A DNA stretch of 36,510 nucleotides from Ruminococcaceae bacterium UBA1741 (GCA_002315685.1 DCHX01000027.1:1-36510); one strand, 5' to 3'; counted from the first letter of the stretch, positions 1-7,795 are shown. Made by a program: numbers and translations. Notes: generated from the sequence alone by a model not told the origin.

Positions 1-22
1 GGCTTAGCCGGAGGTCATGACT

Positions 23-51
23 TTGTAAATTTTTTGTTTTTGTGATAAAAT
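23..51 (+). promoter_or_regulatory. Possible promoter of maf
   Basis: TTGTAA (23-28), a 17-nt spacer and TAAAAT (46-51) preceded by TG at the extended -10 position. The start point would lie only about 10 nt before the maf ATG, so the leader would be very short. Weakly supported. Confidence 0.3.
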
Positions 52-67
52 ATCGTTGGTGATAAAA

Positions 68-625
68 ATGAAATACATTTTAGCTTCCGGCTCGCCGAGA
101 AGAAAAGAGCTTTTAAGACTTATTGTAAACGACTATGTTTGCGAAACCGCCGATATTTACGAAAATTGCCCTGACGAAATTTTGCTACATAAAAGACCGG
201 AATATTTGGCGCTTAAAAAGGCAAAGTATATCGCAAAGGACCATAAAGAAGATATTGTAATCGGTGCCGATACCGCCGTTTTTTCGGAAGATAAAATGCT
301 CGGCAAGCCGAACGACAAAGAGGACGCCGTAAAAATGCTTAAAAGCCTTTCGGGCAAAACCCACAGCGTTATTACGGGTTGTGCCATCGTAAAGGGCGAT
401 GCGGAGATGTCATTTTCGGTTGAAACAAGGGTTAAATTTTTACCGTTGTCTGATACGGACATAGAAAACTATATTTTAACAAATGAGCCTTTTGATAAGG
501 CGGGTGCTTACGGCATTCAGGGCTTCGGCTCGCTTTTGGTAGAGTCGGTTTCGGGAGACTATTTTAATATTGTCGGGCTTCCCGTTTCCCGCTTAAACCG
601 TGAGCTTAAAAAATTCAAAGACTAA
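68..625 (+). CDS. maf: Maf family nucleotide pyrophosphatase
   Basis: Maf/YhdE proteins hydrolyse non-canonical or modified nucleoside triphosphates (dTTP/UTP type) and are linked to septum and cell-shape functions in Firmicutes. The protein opens with the family signature ASGSPRRKELL (residues 5-15) and carries the IGADT motif near residue 69, whose Asp is the catalytic residue in the family. At 185 aa it is normal length. ATG 68 is preferred over the upstream in-frame TTG (56) and GTG (59), because GGTGA (58-62) then sits 5 nt upstream as Shine-Dalgarno. It is followed by its own terminator and overlaps the end of the opposite-strand small ORF by 11 bp. Family assignment is secure; the exact substrate is not readable from sequence. 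Confidence 0.93.
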   Translation: MKYILASGSPRRKELLRLIVNDYVCETADIYENCPDEILLHKRPEYLALKKAKYIAKDHKEDIVIGADTAVFSEDKMLGKPNDKEDAVKMLKSLSGKTHSVITGCAIVKGDAEMSFSVETRVKFLPLSDTDIENYILTNEPFDKAGAYGIQGFGSLLVESVSGDYFNIVGLPVSRLNRELKKFKD

Positions 626-809
626 TCTCAAAATCAAAAATCCTAATTCCGCTTTCGGTAATTCCGATAGCGGTTTTTGTTTTCCCGAAAGCGTTTTTCA
701 CGGTATTTTCGTATGCTTTTGCGCACCCTAAAAAACCAAAAGTTATACAGGAAATTATAACAAGTGTTAAATAAAATGAGCCAAAAAATATTTTCGTCCT
801 TCCTTTCAT
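615..809 (-). CDS. Small predicted membrane protein coupled to spoIIP
   Basis: 64-aa product I do not recognise. It has a basic N-terminus (MKGRTK), one hydrophobic segment (residues 8-30, ending in FGFLGCA) and a soluble tail of about 34 residues. The ATG overlaps the spoIIP stop as ATGA, and AAGGGA lies just upstream inside spoIIP, the classic arrangement for translational coupling. This is the main reason to believe it is real. Its last 35 codons run through the maf terminator and 11 bp into maf on the other strand, so the C-terminus may be weakly constrained. It could be a small sporulation membrane protein, which is inference from position only. Confidence 0.5.
   Translation of the reverse strand: MKGRTKIFFGSFYLTLVIISCITFGFLGCAKAYENTVKNAFGKTKTAIGITESGIRIFDFEISL
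649..682 (+). terminator. Rho-independent terminator of maf
   Basis: CCGCTTTCGG (649-658) pairs with CCGATAGCGG (664-673) around a 5-nt loop with one mismatched pair, followed by a TTTTTGTTTT tract. It lies inside the coding region of the opposite-strand small ORF. Confidence 0.75.
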
Positions 810-1834
810 AGTCCCTTAAACAGTTCGGTTAGGATTTCTCCTAAAAGCTCTGCCGAGTATTCCGCCTCCTTTATTGTATTGGCATCCGTGCCGATTTCTA
901 TTAAAACCGAGCCTGTGGTCAGGCTTTGGTTGTAGTTTTTAGGCATTAAAAGCAACGACCTTGCAAGTCCTTTATACATTTCCTCCGCCTTTGACTGAAT
1001 TTTGAATGCAAGTTTCAGATTTTCTTGGTAACAGGGGAAATTTTTAGTGTTTCCCGACTGGGAGCCCATAACAAGCATAATTTGCGCCGCTTTTTTGCCG
1101 TTTATCGTTTTGGTAAGCTTGATTTTGTCCCCGTTCTCTTTCGTAACCGAATCTCTGTGCAGGTCAATCACAACCTTAATGCTCGGATATTTTGACTTGT
1201 AGGAGTTCACGGTTTTTGCCGAACGGGAATAGCTTTCGTTGTAGGACGGGTAATCGTGTGCAGTCTTATCGTGGATAGTTATTATTCCCGATTTGTTGAG
1301 TTTATTTGCAACAATTTCTCCTAATTTTATCATATTTTTATTTTCGTCATTTCGCCTCGACAGGTCGCTTGTCGTGTAATAGTCTTTATCTTGGAGCATA
1401 TATGATTCGGTGGCATGGGTATGAAGAATAAGGACTTGGGGCGAGGAGTTTTTGTCGATATTAAAGCCGAGCTTTGCCTCTAAAAGAGTTTTTATGTCAA
1501 TATTTAAGTCGGTGTTGTTTTTTACATATACATTATTATATGATGTATTTGCGGTATAAGGCGATATGTATTTTTCTTCGATTTTTCCGAGCACACTGCC
1601 GTCGGTTTTTACCGCAACCGCCTCGCTTTCGATTGTCGAAGCGGTGCTTTCGGCAGAATTGTTTTCTGAATTTATATCGTACTCAATAACATTTTCGGCA
1701 GAGGCGGGAAAATTAAACACGGTCCCGCTTTTTGCATTGTTTTCAAACAAAAACACATAACCTCCAAAGCCGAAAACCGCCACGCAAAGAATCGAATATA
1801 AGATTACTCCCACTTTATTGCCGTTTGTTTTCAC
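806..1834 (-). CDS. spoIIP: Stage II sporulation protein P (SpoIIP)
   Basis: SpoIIP is the amidase/endopeptidase of the SpoIIDMP complex that thins septal peptidoglycan for forespore engulfment. A single N-terminal membrane segment (residues 9-28, KVGVILYSILCVAVFGFGGY) is followed by a linker and the C-terminal amidase domain, with HTHATES, IDLHRD and IEIGTDANT, which supply the His, His and Glu typical of zinc amidases. The start is GTG 1834 (342 aa): GGGGGAAA lies about 8 nt upstream, whereas the longer in-frame extension to 1903 has no good ribosome site and adds an implausible N-terminus. A sigma-E-like promoter lies just upstream. A small membrane ORF is coupled at its 3' end. Direct evidence that the host lineage sporulates. 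Confidence 0.95.
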   Translation of the reverse strand: MKTNGNKVGVILYSILCVAVFGFGGYVFLFENNAKSGTVFNFPASAENVIEYDINSENNSAESTASTIESEAVAVKTDGSVLGKIEEKYISPYTANTSYNNVYVKNNTDLNIDIKTLLEAKLGFNIDKNSSPQVLILHTHATESYMLQDKDYYTTSDLSRRNDENKNMIKLGEIVANKLNKSGIITIHDKTAHDYPSYNESYSRSAKTVNSYKSKYPSIKVVIDLHRDSVTKENGDKIKLTKTINGKKAAQIMLVMGSQSGNTKNFPCYQENLKLAFKIQSKAEEMYKGLARSLLLMPKNYNQSLTTGSVLIEIGTDANTIKEAEYSAELLGEILTELFKGL

Positions 1835-1863
1835 AATATTTCCCCCGTAAAAAGTCTTGTTAA

Positions 1864-1892
1864 ATTTTATGAAAATACACGGGTTTTTATTC
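1864..1892 (-). promoter_or_regulatory. Candidate sigma-E-type promoter of spoIIP
   Basis: On the minus strand GAATAAA (1892-1886), a 14-nt spacer and CATAAAAT (1871-1864). The -10 matches the mother-cell sigma-E consensus CATACANT in 6 of 7 defined positions; the -35 is only partly conserved. It would give a leader of about 23 nt to GTG 1834. spoIIP is sigma-E dependent in B. subtilis; the assignment here is inference. Confidence 0.4.
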
Positions 1893-1905
1893 GGCAAAGG
1901 CATTA

Positions 1906-1937
1906 AATTCAGAATTCAGAATTATGAATTATGAATT
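1906..1937. repeat. 7-bp phased AATTCAG/AATTATG repeat
   Basis: Two AATTCAG units (1906-1919) are followed by two AATTATG units (1920-1933) and AATT (1934-1937). It is AT-rich and partly self-complementary, lying in the gap between spoIIP and the tRNA promoter. No gene is present in 1904-2017. Confidence 0.6.
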
Positions 1938-1973
1938 TTTGCTGTTTTTTTAGTTTTTTAGGCAGATAATATA

Positions 1974-2002
1974 TTGACAATTCATTTTCTTTATGATAAA
2001 AT
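1974..2002 (+). promoter_or_regulatory. Promoter of the tRNA-Ser pair
   Basis: TTGACA (1974-1979), a 17-nt spacer and TAAAAT (1997-2002). The start point would fall near 2009, 9 nt before the tRNA. A near-consensus housekeeping promoter, as expected for stable RNA. Confidence 0.8.
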
Positions 2003-2017
2003 GATTTGGTCGCATAC

Positions 2018-2104
2018 GGAGAGGTATCGAAGTGGTCATAACGAGGCGGTCTTGAAAACCGTTTGGGGCAACCCACAAGGGTTCGAATCCCTTCCTCTCC
2101 GCCA
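2018..2104 (+). tRNA. tRNA-Ser (UGA)
   Basis: Acceptor strands GGAGAGG (2018-2024) and CCTCTCC (2094-2100) pair perfectly. The discriminator G and CCA are encoded. The anticodon loop CTTGAAA gives anticodon TGA. A long variable arm and the GTTCGAATC T-loop are present, typical of class II serine tRNAs. Confidence 0.97.
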
Positions 2105-2163
2105 TTTTTTTAATAGCGGATTTGCGATATAAAATTTAATACTTAAATATGTAAGTTAGATTT

Positions 2164-2254
2164 GGAGTAGTACTCAAGTTGGTGACGAGGCACCCCTGCT
2201 AAGGGTGTAGGCCGGGTAACCGGTGCGAGAGTTCGAGTCTCTCCTACTCCGCCA
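2164..2254 (+). tRNA. tRNA-Ser (GCU)
   Basis: Acceptor strands GGAGTAG (2164-2170) and CTACTCC (2244-2250) pair, with encoded GCCA. The anticodon loop CTGCTAA gives anticodon GCT. It has a long variable arm and a GTTCGAGTC T-loop. It lies 59 nt after tRNA-Ser(UGA) with no separate strong promoter, so is probably co-transcribed. Confidence 0.97.
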
Positions 2255-2260
2255 AAAAAA

Positions 2261-2291
2261 ATTCCGTTCACGCAAGTGAACGGAATTTTTT
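2261..2291. terminator. Bidirectional terminator between tRNA-Ser and pnp
   Basis: ATTCCGTTCAC (2261-2271) and GTGAACGGAAT (2276-2286) form a perfect 11-bp stem around GCAA. T residues follow on the right and an A-run precedes on the left, so it can stop both the tRNA transcript and the converging pnp transcript. Confidence 0.88.
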
Positions 2292-2306
2292 ACTTTATCA
2301 TTCTGA

Positions 2307-4490
2307 TTATCTATCGTGTTTCTTGAAAGGCTTGCGGGGTTTTCTCGGTTGCTCGTCGTCAGCACCCTCTTCAACAACGGCACCGTTGACCTCAACTAAC
2401 GCATCTCTGCGGGAGAGGTTAATTCTGCCCTGGTCGTCAATTTCGGTAACCTTAACTAATACTTGGTCGCCGACAGAAACGATATCCTCAACCTTTTCAA
2501 CTCTCTTAACATCAAGCTTGGAGATATGAACAAGACCTTCTTTTCCGGGAGCGATTTCAACGAAAGCACCGAATGTCATAAGGCGGGTAACTTTACCCGA
2601 ATAAACGGCGCCAACCTCGGGGTCATTGGCAATAAGCTCGATAATGGAAACGGCTTGATTGCACTTTTCAATATCAATACCCGAAACGAATACTCTGCCG
2701 TCCTCCTCAATAGTAATGGTACAGTCGCATTGTTCTTGAATAGACTGAATAACCTTACCCTGCTTACCGATAACATCACCGATTTTATCGGGGCTGATTG
2801 AGGTTGTGAGCATCTTCGGAGCATAAACCGAAAGCTCGGTACGGGGAGCGGGGATACATTTAAGCATTACTTCGTCAAGAATATAATCCCTTGCCTTATG
2901 TGTCTTTGCAAATGCTTCCTTAATTATTTCAGGTGTAAGGCCGTGTACCTTTAAGTCCATTTGAATAGCGGTAATACCCTTATGAGTACCTGCAACCTTA
3001 AAGTCCATATCGCCGTAGAAGTCTTCAAGACCTTGAATATCAACCATTGTCATAAAGTCGCCGTAAACGCCTTCGTCGCCTGTGATAAGTCCGCAGGAAA
3101 TACCGGCAACGGGAGCCTTAATCGGAACGCCGGCAGCCATAAGAGCAAGTGTGCTTCCGCAGATAGAGCCTTGTGAGGTAGAGCCGTTCGAAGAAAGAAC
3201 TTCGGAGACAACACGAATAGCATACGGAAAATCCTCAACAGAAGGAATAACGGGAACAAGAGCCTTTTCGGCAAGAGCGCCGTGGCCGATTTCTCGTCTT
3301 CCGGGACCTCTTGACGGTTTTGTTTCGCCTACCGAATAGGAGGGGAAATTATAGTGGTGGATATAACGCTTTTGAACATCCTCGTCAAGTCCGTCAAGCT
3401 TTTGTGCTTCGCTAATCGGAGCCAATGTTGCAATAGAAAGAACTTGGGTTTGACCTCTTGTAAACATACCCGAGCCGTGAGTACGGGGGAGCAAGTCAAC
3501 CTGAGCATTAAGCGGACGGATTTCGTCAATTCCTCTGCCGTCAACACGCTTATGCTCGTCTTTAAGCCAAGCACGAACAACATGTTTTTGAACTAAATAC
3601 ATAATTTCGTCAAGCTTTGCCTCGTTGCCCTCAAAAAGCTCGTCAAACTTTGCGTGAACGGCATCGTATATAGGAAGTAAAGCGGCATCTCTTACATTTT
3701 TATCATCCGTATCAAGAGCCTTCTTTACATCTTCAATGCAAAATTCTTCGATTTTTGCCATAATTTCGGGGTCGGGATTACTTGATTCAAAGCTAAACTT
3801 TTCCTTACCGATTTCGGCAACAATACTATTTATAAACTTAACTATTTCTTTGTTTACCTCGTGGCCTGCCATAATGCAGTCAAACATAAGGTCGTCGGGA
3901 ATTTCGTTACCGCCGGCCTCTATCATAGCCACCAAATCGGCAGTAGAAGAAACGGTAAGATTTAAGTCGGTTTTTGCTCTTTCTTCAAGAGTCGGGTTAA
4001 TAACGATTTTGCCGTCAATTAAACCTACACTTGTTGAGGCAATAGGGCCGTCCCAAGGAATATCGGATACGGCAATAGCGGCGGAAACACCGATAGCAGC
4101 GGTAATTTCGGGCGAACAGTCGGGGTCAACCGACATAACGGTAGCAACAACTGAGCAGTCGTTTCTCATATCCTTCGGGAACAAAGGACGGATAGGACGG
4201 TCGATACAGCGAGAAGACAAAATAGCCTTTTCACTTGCTTTTCCCTCTCTTCTTTGGAAAGAGCCGGGGAAACGACCTACGGCATACATTTTTTCCTCAT
4301 AGTCAACCGAAAGAGGGAAAAAGTCAACACCCTCACGGGGCTTTGAAGAAGCAGTAACGGTACAAAGCACACTTGTTTCGCCGTAGGATGCTAAAAAAGC
4401 GGCATTTGCGAGTCCTGCCATTTTACCGGTTTCAAGCTTAAAGGGTCTGCCGGCAATAGTGGTTTCATAAACTTTGTAGTTTTCAAACAT
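2307..4490 (-). CDS. pnp: Polyribonucleotide nucleotidyltransferase (PNPase)
   Basis: PNPase degrades RNA 3' to 5' by phosphorolysis as a trimer and takes part in mRNA turnover. The 727-aa protein has the full layout: first RNase PH domain (about 1-215), alpha-helical linker, second RNase PH domain (about 315-545, with the SNGSTSQGSICG region), a KH domain with the GKQG loop (near 570), and an S1 domain (about 625-695, YSGKVTRLMTFGAFVEI). A basic tail ends the protein (KPRKPFKKHDR). The start ATG has AAGGAGA upstream. It lies downstream of rpsO, the conserved bacterial rpsO-pnp order, with a hairpin between the two that may act in processing or control. No disruption is seen. Confidence 0.98.
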   Translation of the reverse strand: MFENYKVYETTIAGRPFKLETGKMAGLANAAFLASYGETSVLCTVTASSKPREGVDFFPLSVDYEEKMYAVGRFPGSFQRREGKASEKAILSSRCIDRPIRPLFPKDMRNDCSVVATVMSVDPDCSPEITAAIGVSAAIAVSDIPWDGPIASTSVGLIDGKIVINPTLEERAKTDLNLTVSSTADLVAMIEAGGNEIPDDLMFDCIMAGHEVNKEIVKFINSIVAEIGKEKFSFESSNPDPEIMAKIEEFCIEDVKKALDTDDKNVRDAALLPIYDAVHAKFDELFEGNEAKLDEIMYLVQKHVVRAWLKDEHKRVDGRGIDEIRPLNAQVDLLPRTHGSGMFTRGQTQVLSIATLAPISEAQKLDGLDEDVQKRYIHHYNFPSYSVGETKPSRGPGRREIGHGALAEKALVPVIPSVEDFPYAIRVVSEVLSSNGSTSQGSICGSTLALMAAGVPIKAPVAGISCGLITGDEGVYGDFMTMVDIQGLEDFYGDMDFKVAGTHKGITAIQMDLKVHGLTPEIIKEAFAKTHKARDYILDEVMLKCIPAPRTELSVYAPKMLTTSISPDKIGDVIGKQGKVIQSIQEQCDCTITIEEDGRVFVSGIDIEKCNQAVSIIELIANDPEVGAVYSGKVTRLMTFGAFVEIAPGKEGLVHISKLDVKRVEKVEDIVSVGDQVLVKVTEIDDQGRINLSRRDALVEVNGAVVEEGADDEQPRKPRKPFKKHDR

Positions 4491-4608
4491 ATTGAAATCT
4501 CCTTTTATTTTTTTACAGAGATTTTTCGGTTAGCAATAAATCCAACACCCGTAAAATGACGGATACTCGATTTACCGCTAAACAACAAAAAACTCTCTGC
4601 TTAACATT

Positions 4609-4640
4609 AAAGCAAACCGAGCAAAAACCCGGTTTGCTTT
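4609..4640 (-). promoter_or_regulatory. Intergenic hairpin between rpsO and pnp
   Basis: AAAGCAAACCG (4609-4619) pairs perfectly with CGGTTTGCTTT (4630-4640). On the transcribed (minus) strand no U-run directly follows, so it is a weak terminator at best. In many bacteria this interval carries the RNase III/PNPase autoregulatory stem; a similar role here is inference. The rest of 4491-4608 shows no gene. Confidence 0.5.
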
Positions 4641-4648
4641 GAGTTTTA

Positions 4649-4912
4649 TTACTTACGAAGACCTAACTTCTTAACGATAGCACGGTATCTTTCGATATCG
4701 TTCTTTTGAAGATATGCCAAAAGGTTTCTTCTATGACCTACCATTTTAAGAAGACCGCGACGGGAATGGTGGTCCTTCTTATGAATGTCAAGATGAGCAT
4801 TAAGCTCGTTGATACGGTTGGTAAGAAGTGCAATTTGTACCTCCGGAGAACCGGTATCACCCTCGTGAATAGCAAAATCCTTCATAATTTGTTGCTTTTG
4901 TTCAACTGTCAT
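4649..4912 (-). CDS. rpsO: 30S ribosomal protein S15
   Basis: S15 binds the 16S rRNA central-domain three-way junction early in 30S assembly. The sequence is typical, with HEGDTGSPEVQIALLT and the RNA-binding stretch HKKDHHSRRGLL. ATG 4912 gives 87 aa, normal for the family, with AAGGAG 8 nt upstream. The alternative GTG at 4921 abuts that Shine-Dalgarno and is not used. It is transcribed with pnp from the promoter at 5043-5071, behind a structured leader of about 120 nt. S15 autoregulates its operon through leader RNA in several lineages. Confidence 0.97.
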   Translation of the reverse strand: MTVEQKQQIMKDFAIHEGDTGSPEVQIALLTNRINELNAHLDIHKKDHHSRRGLLKMVGHRRNLLAYLQKNDIERYRAIVKKLGLRK

Positions 4913-5036
4913 TTCATTCACTCCTTTTCAAAAAATGTCCGCCGTATTCCGAGCAAAAGGTCTTTGAGTGCTTCCGCAAAAGCGGCAGTCGCCAAGAGCA
5001 CAGAATAAGGTAGCATACACTCATATTTCTACAAGC
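4913..5036 (-). promoter_or_regulatory. Structured 5' leader of rpsO, candidate S15 autoregulatory RNA
   Basis: The leader contains an inner stem CCGC/GCGG closing a 4-nt loop (4974-4985), nested in a possible outer stem GTGCT (4968-4972) with AGCAC (4997-5001). r-protein S15 leaders are known but structurally diverse. Similarity to any described class was not tested. Confidence 0.35.
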
Positions 5037-5042
5037 CTAACG

Positions 5043-5071
5043 ATTATAACACACTATTCTCAAAAAGTAAA
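5043..5071 (-). promoter_or_regulatory. Promoter of rpsO-pnp
   Basis: Minus strand: TTTACT (5071-5066), a 17-nt spacer and a perfect TATAAT (5048-5043). It starts just after the prs stop codon, so rpsO-pnp can be expressed independently of prs. Confidence 0.65.
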
Positions 5072-5077
5072 GCATTT

Positions 5078-6205
5078 TTAATTGTTTTCGTATTTTGAAA
5101 CGATATTCTTAATTCTGTCGGCAGGGTCAAGCAATGAGCTAATCGAATTATCGTTGTTGATAGTATCTACAAGCAAAGCTATGTATTTTGACATATTAAC
5201 ATCAACATACCATTCACGGGACAAGAGCTCGGGGGTTTGATAAATAAGGTTGGTTGTAAACACCTTATCAATAAGTCCTTCATTATAATACTCGTCAAAC
5301 TTTTCAAGTCCCTCAACAAAAAGACCGAAGGTTGAGAAAACGAAGATTCTCTTTGCGCCTTTTTCTTTAAGCTTCTTTGCAATATCGAGCATAGATTCGC
5401 CCGAGGAAATCATATCGTCAACAAGAATTAAATCCTTACCCTTTATATCGTTGCCCAAAAATTCGTGAGCCTCGATAGGATTTCTTCCGTTTACAACAAT
5501 AGAGTAATTTCTTCTCTTATAGAACATTCCGAGTTCAAGACCTAAAACGGAGGAGTAATAAATACAGCGTCCCATTCCGCCCTCGTCGGGAGAAACAATC
5601 ATTGTATGGTCTCGGTCAAGCTTAACATCGGGAACGGTTTTAAGAAGCGCCTTAATCATTTGGTAAGCGGCTTGTACATTATCAAAGCCGTCAAGCGGAA
5701 TAGCGTTGTTTACACGGGGGTCGTGAGCATCAAAGGTAATGATATTCTTAACACCCATACTTACAAGCTCTTGTAAAGCCATAGCGCAGTCCATAGATTC
5801 TCTTGCGGTTCTTCTGTGCTGTCTTCCCTCATAAAGCATAGGCATAATAACCGTAATTCTTCTTGCCTTACCGCCGAAAGCAGCAATAACACGCTTCAAA
5901 TCTTGGAAATGGTCATCCGGACTCATAGGAACAGTTTGTCCGTACATTTTATAAGTTACATTGTAGTTAAAGCAGTCGCAAATAATAAAAGCGTCAAGAC
6001 CGCGGGCGGTGTGTTTAAGAACGGCTTTTGCTTCGCCTGTTCCGAAACGGGGACAGTTAGCTCCGATAACAAAGCTCTCATCATCGGGAATATTTCTCCA
6101 TTGTTTAAGATAAAAATCAACCTTGGAAGAAATTTCCTCGCAGCCCTTCATACTTACGATTGCAAGGTCGCCGTAAGGCGTGTGCTTAAAATCAATATTA
6201 GACAT
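5078..6205 (-). CDS. prs: Ribose-phosphate pyrophosphokinase (PRPP synthetase)
   Basis: Makes PRPP from ribose 5-phosphate and ATP for nucleotide, His and Trp synthesis. Visible motifs are FDAHDPR in the catalytic region, the flexible-loop KRRNYS segment, and the PRPP-binding loop LVDDMISSGES (Asp263-Asp264). At 375 aa it is longer than the classical enzyme of about 315 aa, with an N-terminal extension and an altered lead-in around NCPRFGTGEAK. It resembles the longer clostridial variants. Strong Shine-Dalgarno GGAGGGG. It diverges from thyX. PRPP synthetase is the best call; kinetics and allosteric control of this long form cannot be judged. Confidence 0.92.
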   Translation of the reverse strand: MSNIDFKHTPYGDLAIVSMKGCEEISSKVDFYLKQWRNIPDDESFVIGANCPRFGTGEAKAVLKHTARGLDAFIICDCFNYNVTYKMYGQTVPMSPDDHFQDLKRVIAAFGGKARRITVIMPMLYEGRQHRRTARESMDCAMALQELVSMGVKNIITFDAHDPRVNNAIPLDGFDNVQAAYQMIKALLKTVPDVKLDRDHTMIVSPDEGGMGRCIYYSSVLGLELGMFYKRRNYSIVVNGRNPIEAHEFLGNDIKGKDLILVDDMISSGESMLDIAKKLKEKGAKRIFVFSTFGLFVEGLEKFDEYYNEGLIDKVFTTNLIYQTPELLSREWYVDVNMSKYIALLVDTINNDNSISSLLDPADRIKNIVSKYENN

Positions 6206-6298
6206 TATAAACCCCTCCGAACATAATTCTAAATATATAATAACACATTTGGCTCGACATAAAAAGATATTTTTTATATTTTTTATTAAAAAATATCG

Positions 6299-6327
6299 TT
6301 GATATAGTTATGATTTTTTGTTATAAT
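6299..6327 (+). promoter_or_regulatory. Promoter of the thyX operon
   Basis: TTGATA (6299-6304), a 17-nt spacer and TATAAT (6322-6327), 32 nt before the thyX start. The AT-rich interval 6206-6298 should also hold the divergent prs promoter, but I see no convincing -35/-10 pair there. Confidence 0.75.
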
Positions 6328-6358
6328 TAGATAAATATGTATTTTAAGGAGGAGTTTT

Positions 6359-7132
6359 ATGCCGAAAGTTACTCTTTTAGCTCATACACCCGACCCCGAA
6401 CGCACGGTTGCTTTTGCCGCAAAGCTTTGTTACAGTCCGTCGGGAATCGAGGATTTGCGTGACGGCTTGACCGAAGAAAAAATCAGCTCTTTTGTAAATA
6501 TGCTTGCCGATATGGGACACGAAAGCCCTATTGAGCATGTCAGCTTCACATTCGGTATTGAGGGGGTTAGCCGTGCTTGTACGCATCAGTTGGTACGGCA
6601 CCGACTTGCATCTTACAGCCAAAAAAGCCAAAGATATGTAAGCGAGGGTGCTTTTGAGTATATCGTTCCTCCCGAAATTGCCGACAACAAAGAGGCGTCA
6701 GAGCTTTTTAAGAAAACTATGGCTGATGACCAAAAGGCTTATGACAAAATTGCCGAGGTTTTGAAGAAAAAGCATACCGAAACATTCAAAAACGAAGGCT
6801 TTGACGAAAAGACCGCTTTGAGAATGGCTGAAAAAAAGGCTATTGAGGATGCCCGGTTTGTGCTTCCGAATGCTTGTGAAACAAAAATCGTGGTTACTAT
6901 GAATGCAAGAACTCTTGTAAACTTCTTTCACCACCGTTGTTGCAACCGTGCTCAATGGGAGATAAAAGAGGTTGCAGACCTTATGCTTAAAGAGGTTTCA
7001 AAGGTAGCGCCTAATCTATTTAAGAATGCGGGACCGTCTTGTGTTGCGGGTGCTTGTCCCGAGGGTAAAATGACCTGCGGAAAAGCAAAGGAAATGAGAG
7101 AAATTTATAAGGAACTTAAAAATAATGGGTAA
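6359..7132 (+). CDS. thyX: Flavin-dependent thymidylate synthase ThyX
   Basis: Methylates dUMP to dTMP using FAD, NADPH and methylenetetrahydrofolate without making dihydrofolate. The signature RHR-x7-S is present (Arg80-His81-Arg82 to Ser90), followed by QRY (91-93), which binds FAD and dUMP. The C-terminal half has the NARTLVNFFHHRC region typical of the family. 257 aa is normal. The start has AAGGAGGAG upstream. It overlaps the next gene (thymidylate kinase) by 8 bp, giving a functional dTMP-to-dTDP pair in one operon. Confidence 0.97.
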   Translation: MPKVTLLAHTPDPERTVAFAAKLCYSPSGIEDLRDGLTEEKISSFVNMLADMGHESPIEHVSFTFGIEGVSRACTHQLVRHRLASYSQKSQRYVSEGAFEYIVPPEIADNKEASELFKKTMADDQKAYDKIAEVLKKKHTETFKNEGFDEKTALRMAEKKAIEDARFVLPNACETKIVVTMNARTLVNFFHHRCCNRAQWEIKEVADLMLKEVSKVAPNLFKNAGPSCVAGACPEGKMTCGKAKEMREIYKELKNNG

Positions 7133-7787
7133 GCTTATTGTAATTGAAGGTCTTGACGGAAGCGGAAAATCCACCCAGCTTGACCTTTTACCGAAAGCAC
7201 TTAAAGAAAAGGGATTTGACTCAAAAAGCGTTTCGTTTCCCGACTACGAAAGCGATTCGAGTGCGCTTGTAAAGATGTATTTAAGAGGGGATTTCGGCAA
7301 AAATCCAAGCGATGTAAACGCTTTTGCATCTTCTGTTTTTTATACCGTTGACCGCTTTGCATCATACAAAAAAGCTTGGGGAGAATACTACGACAACGGC
7401 GGAATAATAATTTCGGGAAGATACACTACCTCTAATGCCGTTCATCAAACCTCAAAGCTTGAAAAAAGCGAGTGGGCAACCTTTCTTGACTGGCTTTACG
7501 ATTTTGAGTACAACAAAATAGGTATTCCGAAGCCCGACAAGGTTATTTTTCTTGATATGCCGGTTGAGGTTTCTCAAAAGCTTTTGTCGAACCGCTATAA
7601 CGGCGACGAAAGCAAGAAGGATATTCACGAAAGCGATACCGCTTATCTTGAAAACTGCCGAAAAGCCGCTTATTTTACGGCAGAGTATTCGGGTTGGACT
7701 ATAATCCCCTGTGCAAAGGACGGCGAAGCCCGTTCTATTGAGGATATAGCGAAAGATATTTTAAGCGAAACTCTTAATGTTTTATAG
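7125..7787 (+). CDS. tmk: Thymidylate kinase
   Basis: Phosphorylates dTMP to dTDP, the step after ThyX. P-loop GLDGSGKST at residues 9-17, the DRF motif (Asp76-Arg77-Phe78) that positions dTMP, and ISGRYTTSN (96-104) where the family usually has a DRY-type motif. 220 aa. It starts inside the last codons of thyX and is probably translationally coupled. The sequence is somewhat divergent, with a long central segment around residues 110-130, so another deoxynucleoside-monophosphate kinase specificity is possible. The ThyX partner makes dTMP the natural substrate. Confidence 0.9.
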   Translation: MGKLIVIEGLDGSGKSTQLDLLPKALKEKGFDSKSVSFPDYESDSSALVKMYLRGDFGKNPSDVNAFASSVFYTVDRFASYKKAWGEYYDNGGIIISGRYTTSNAVHQTSKLEKSEWATFLDWLYDFEYNKIGIPKPDKVIFLDMPVEVSQKLLSNRYNGDESKKDIHESDTAYLENCRKAAYFTAEYSGWTIIPCAKDGEARSIEDIAKDILSETLNVL

Positions 7788-7795
7788 GTGAAAAT

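Noticed and set aside
1..45. Possible tail of an upstream plus-strand gene (frame 1 open to TGA at 43-45)
   Set aside because: Only 14 codons are visible, ending in a low-complexity FVNFLFL; too short to identify, and it overlaps a possible maf promoter.
2174..2395. 73-aa minus-strand ORF
   Set aside because: It runs through tRNA-Ser(GCU) and the terminator into pnp in another frame; a shadow ORF.
3736..4302. 188-aa plus-strand ORF inside pnp
   Set aside because: Antisense to a highly conserved gene with no ribosome site or recognisable domain; explained by the codon pattern of pnp.
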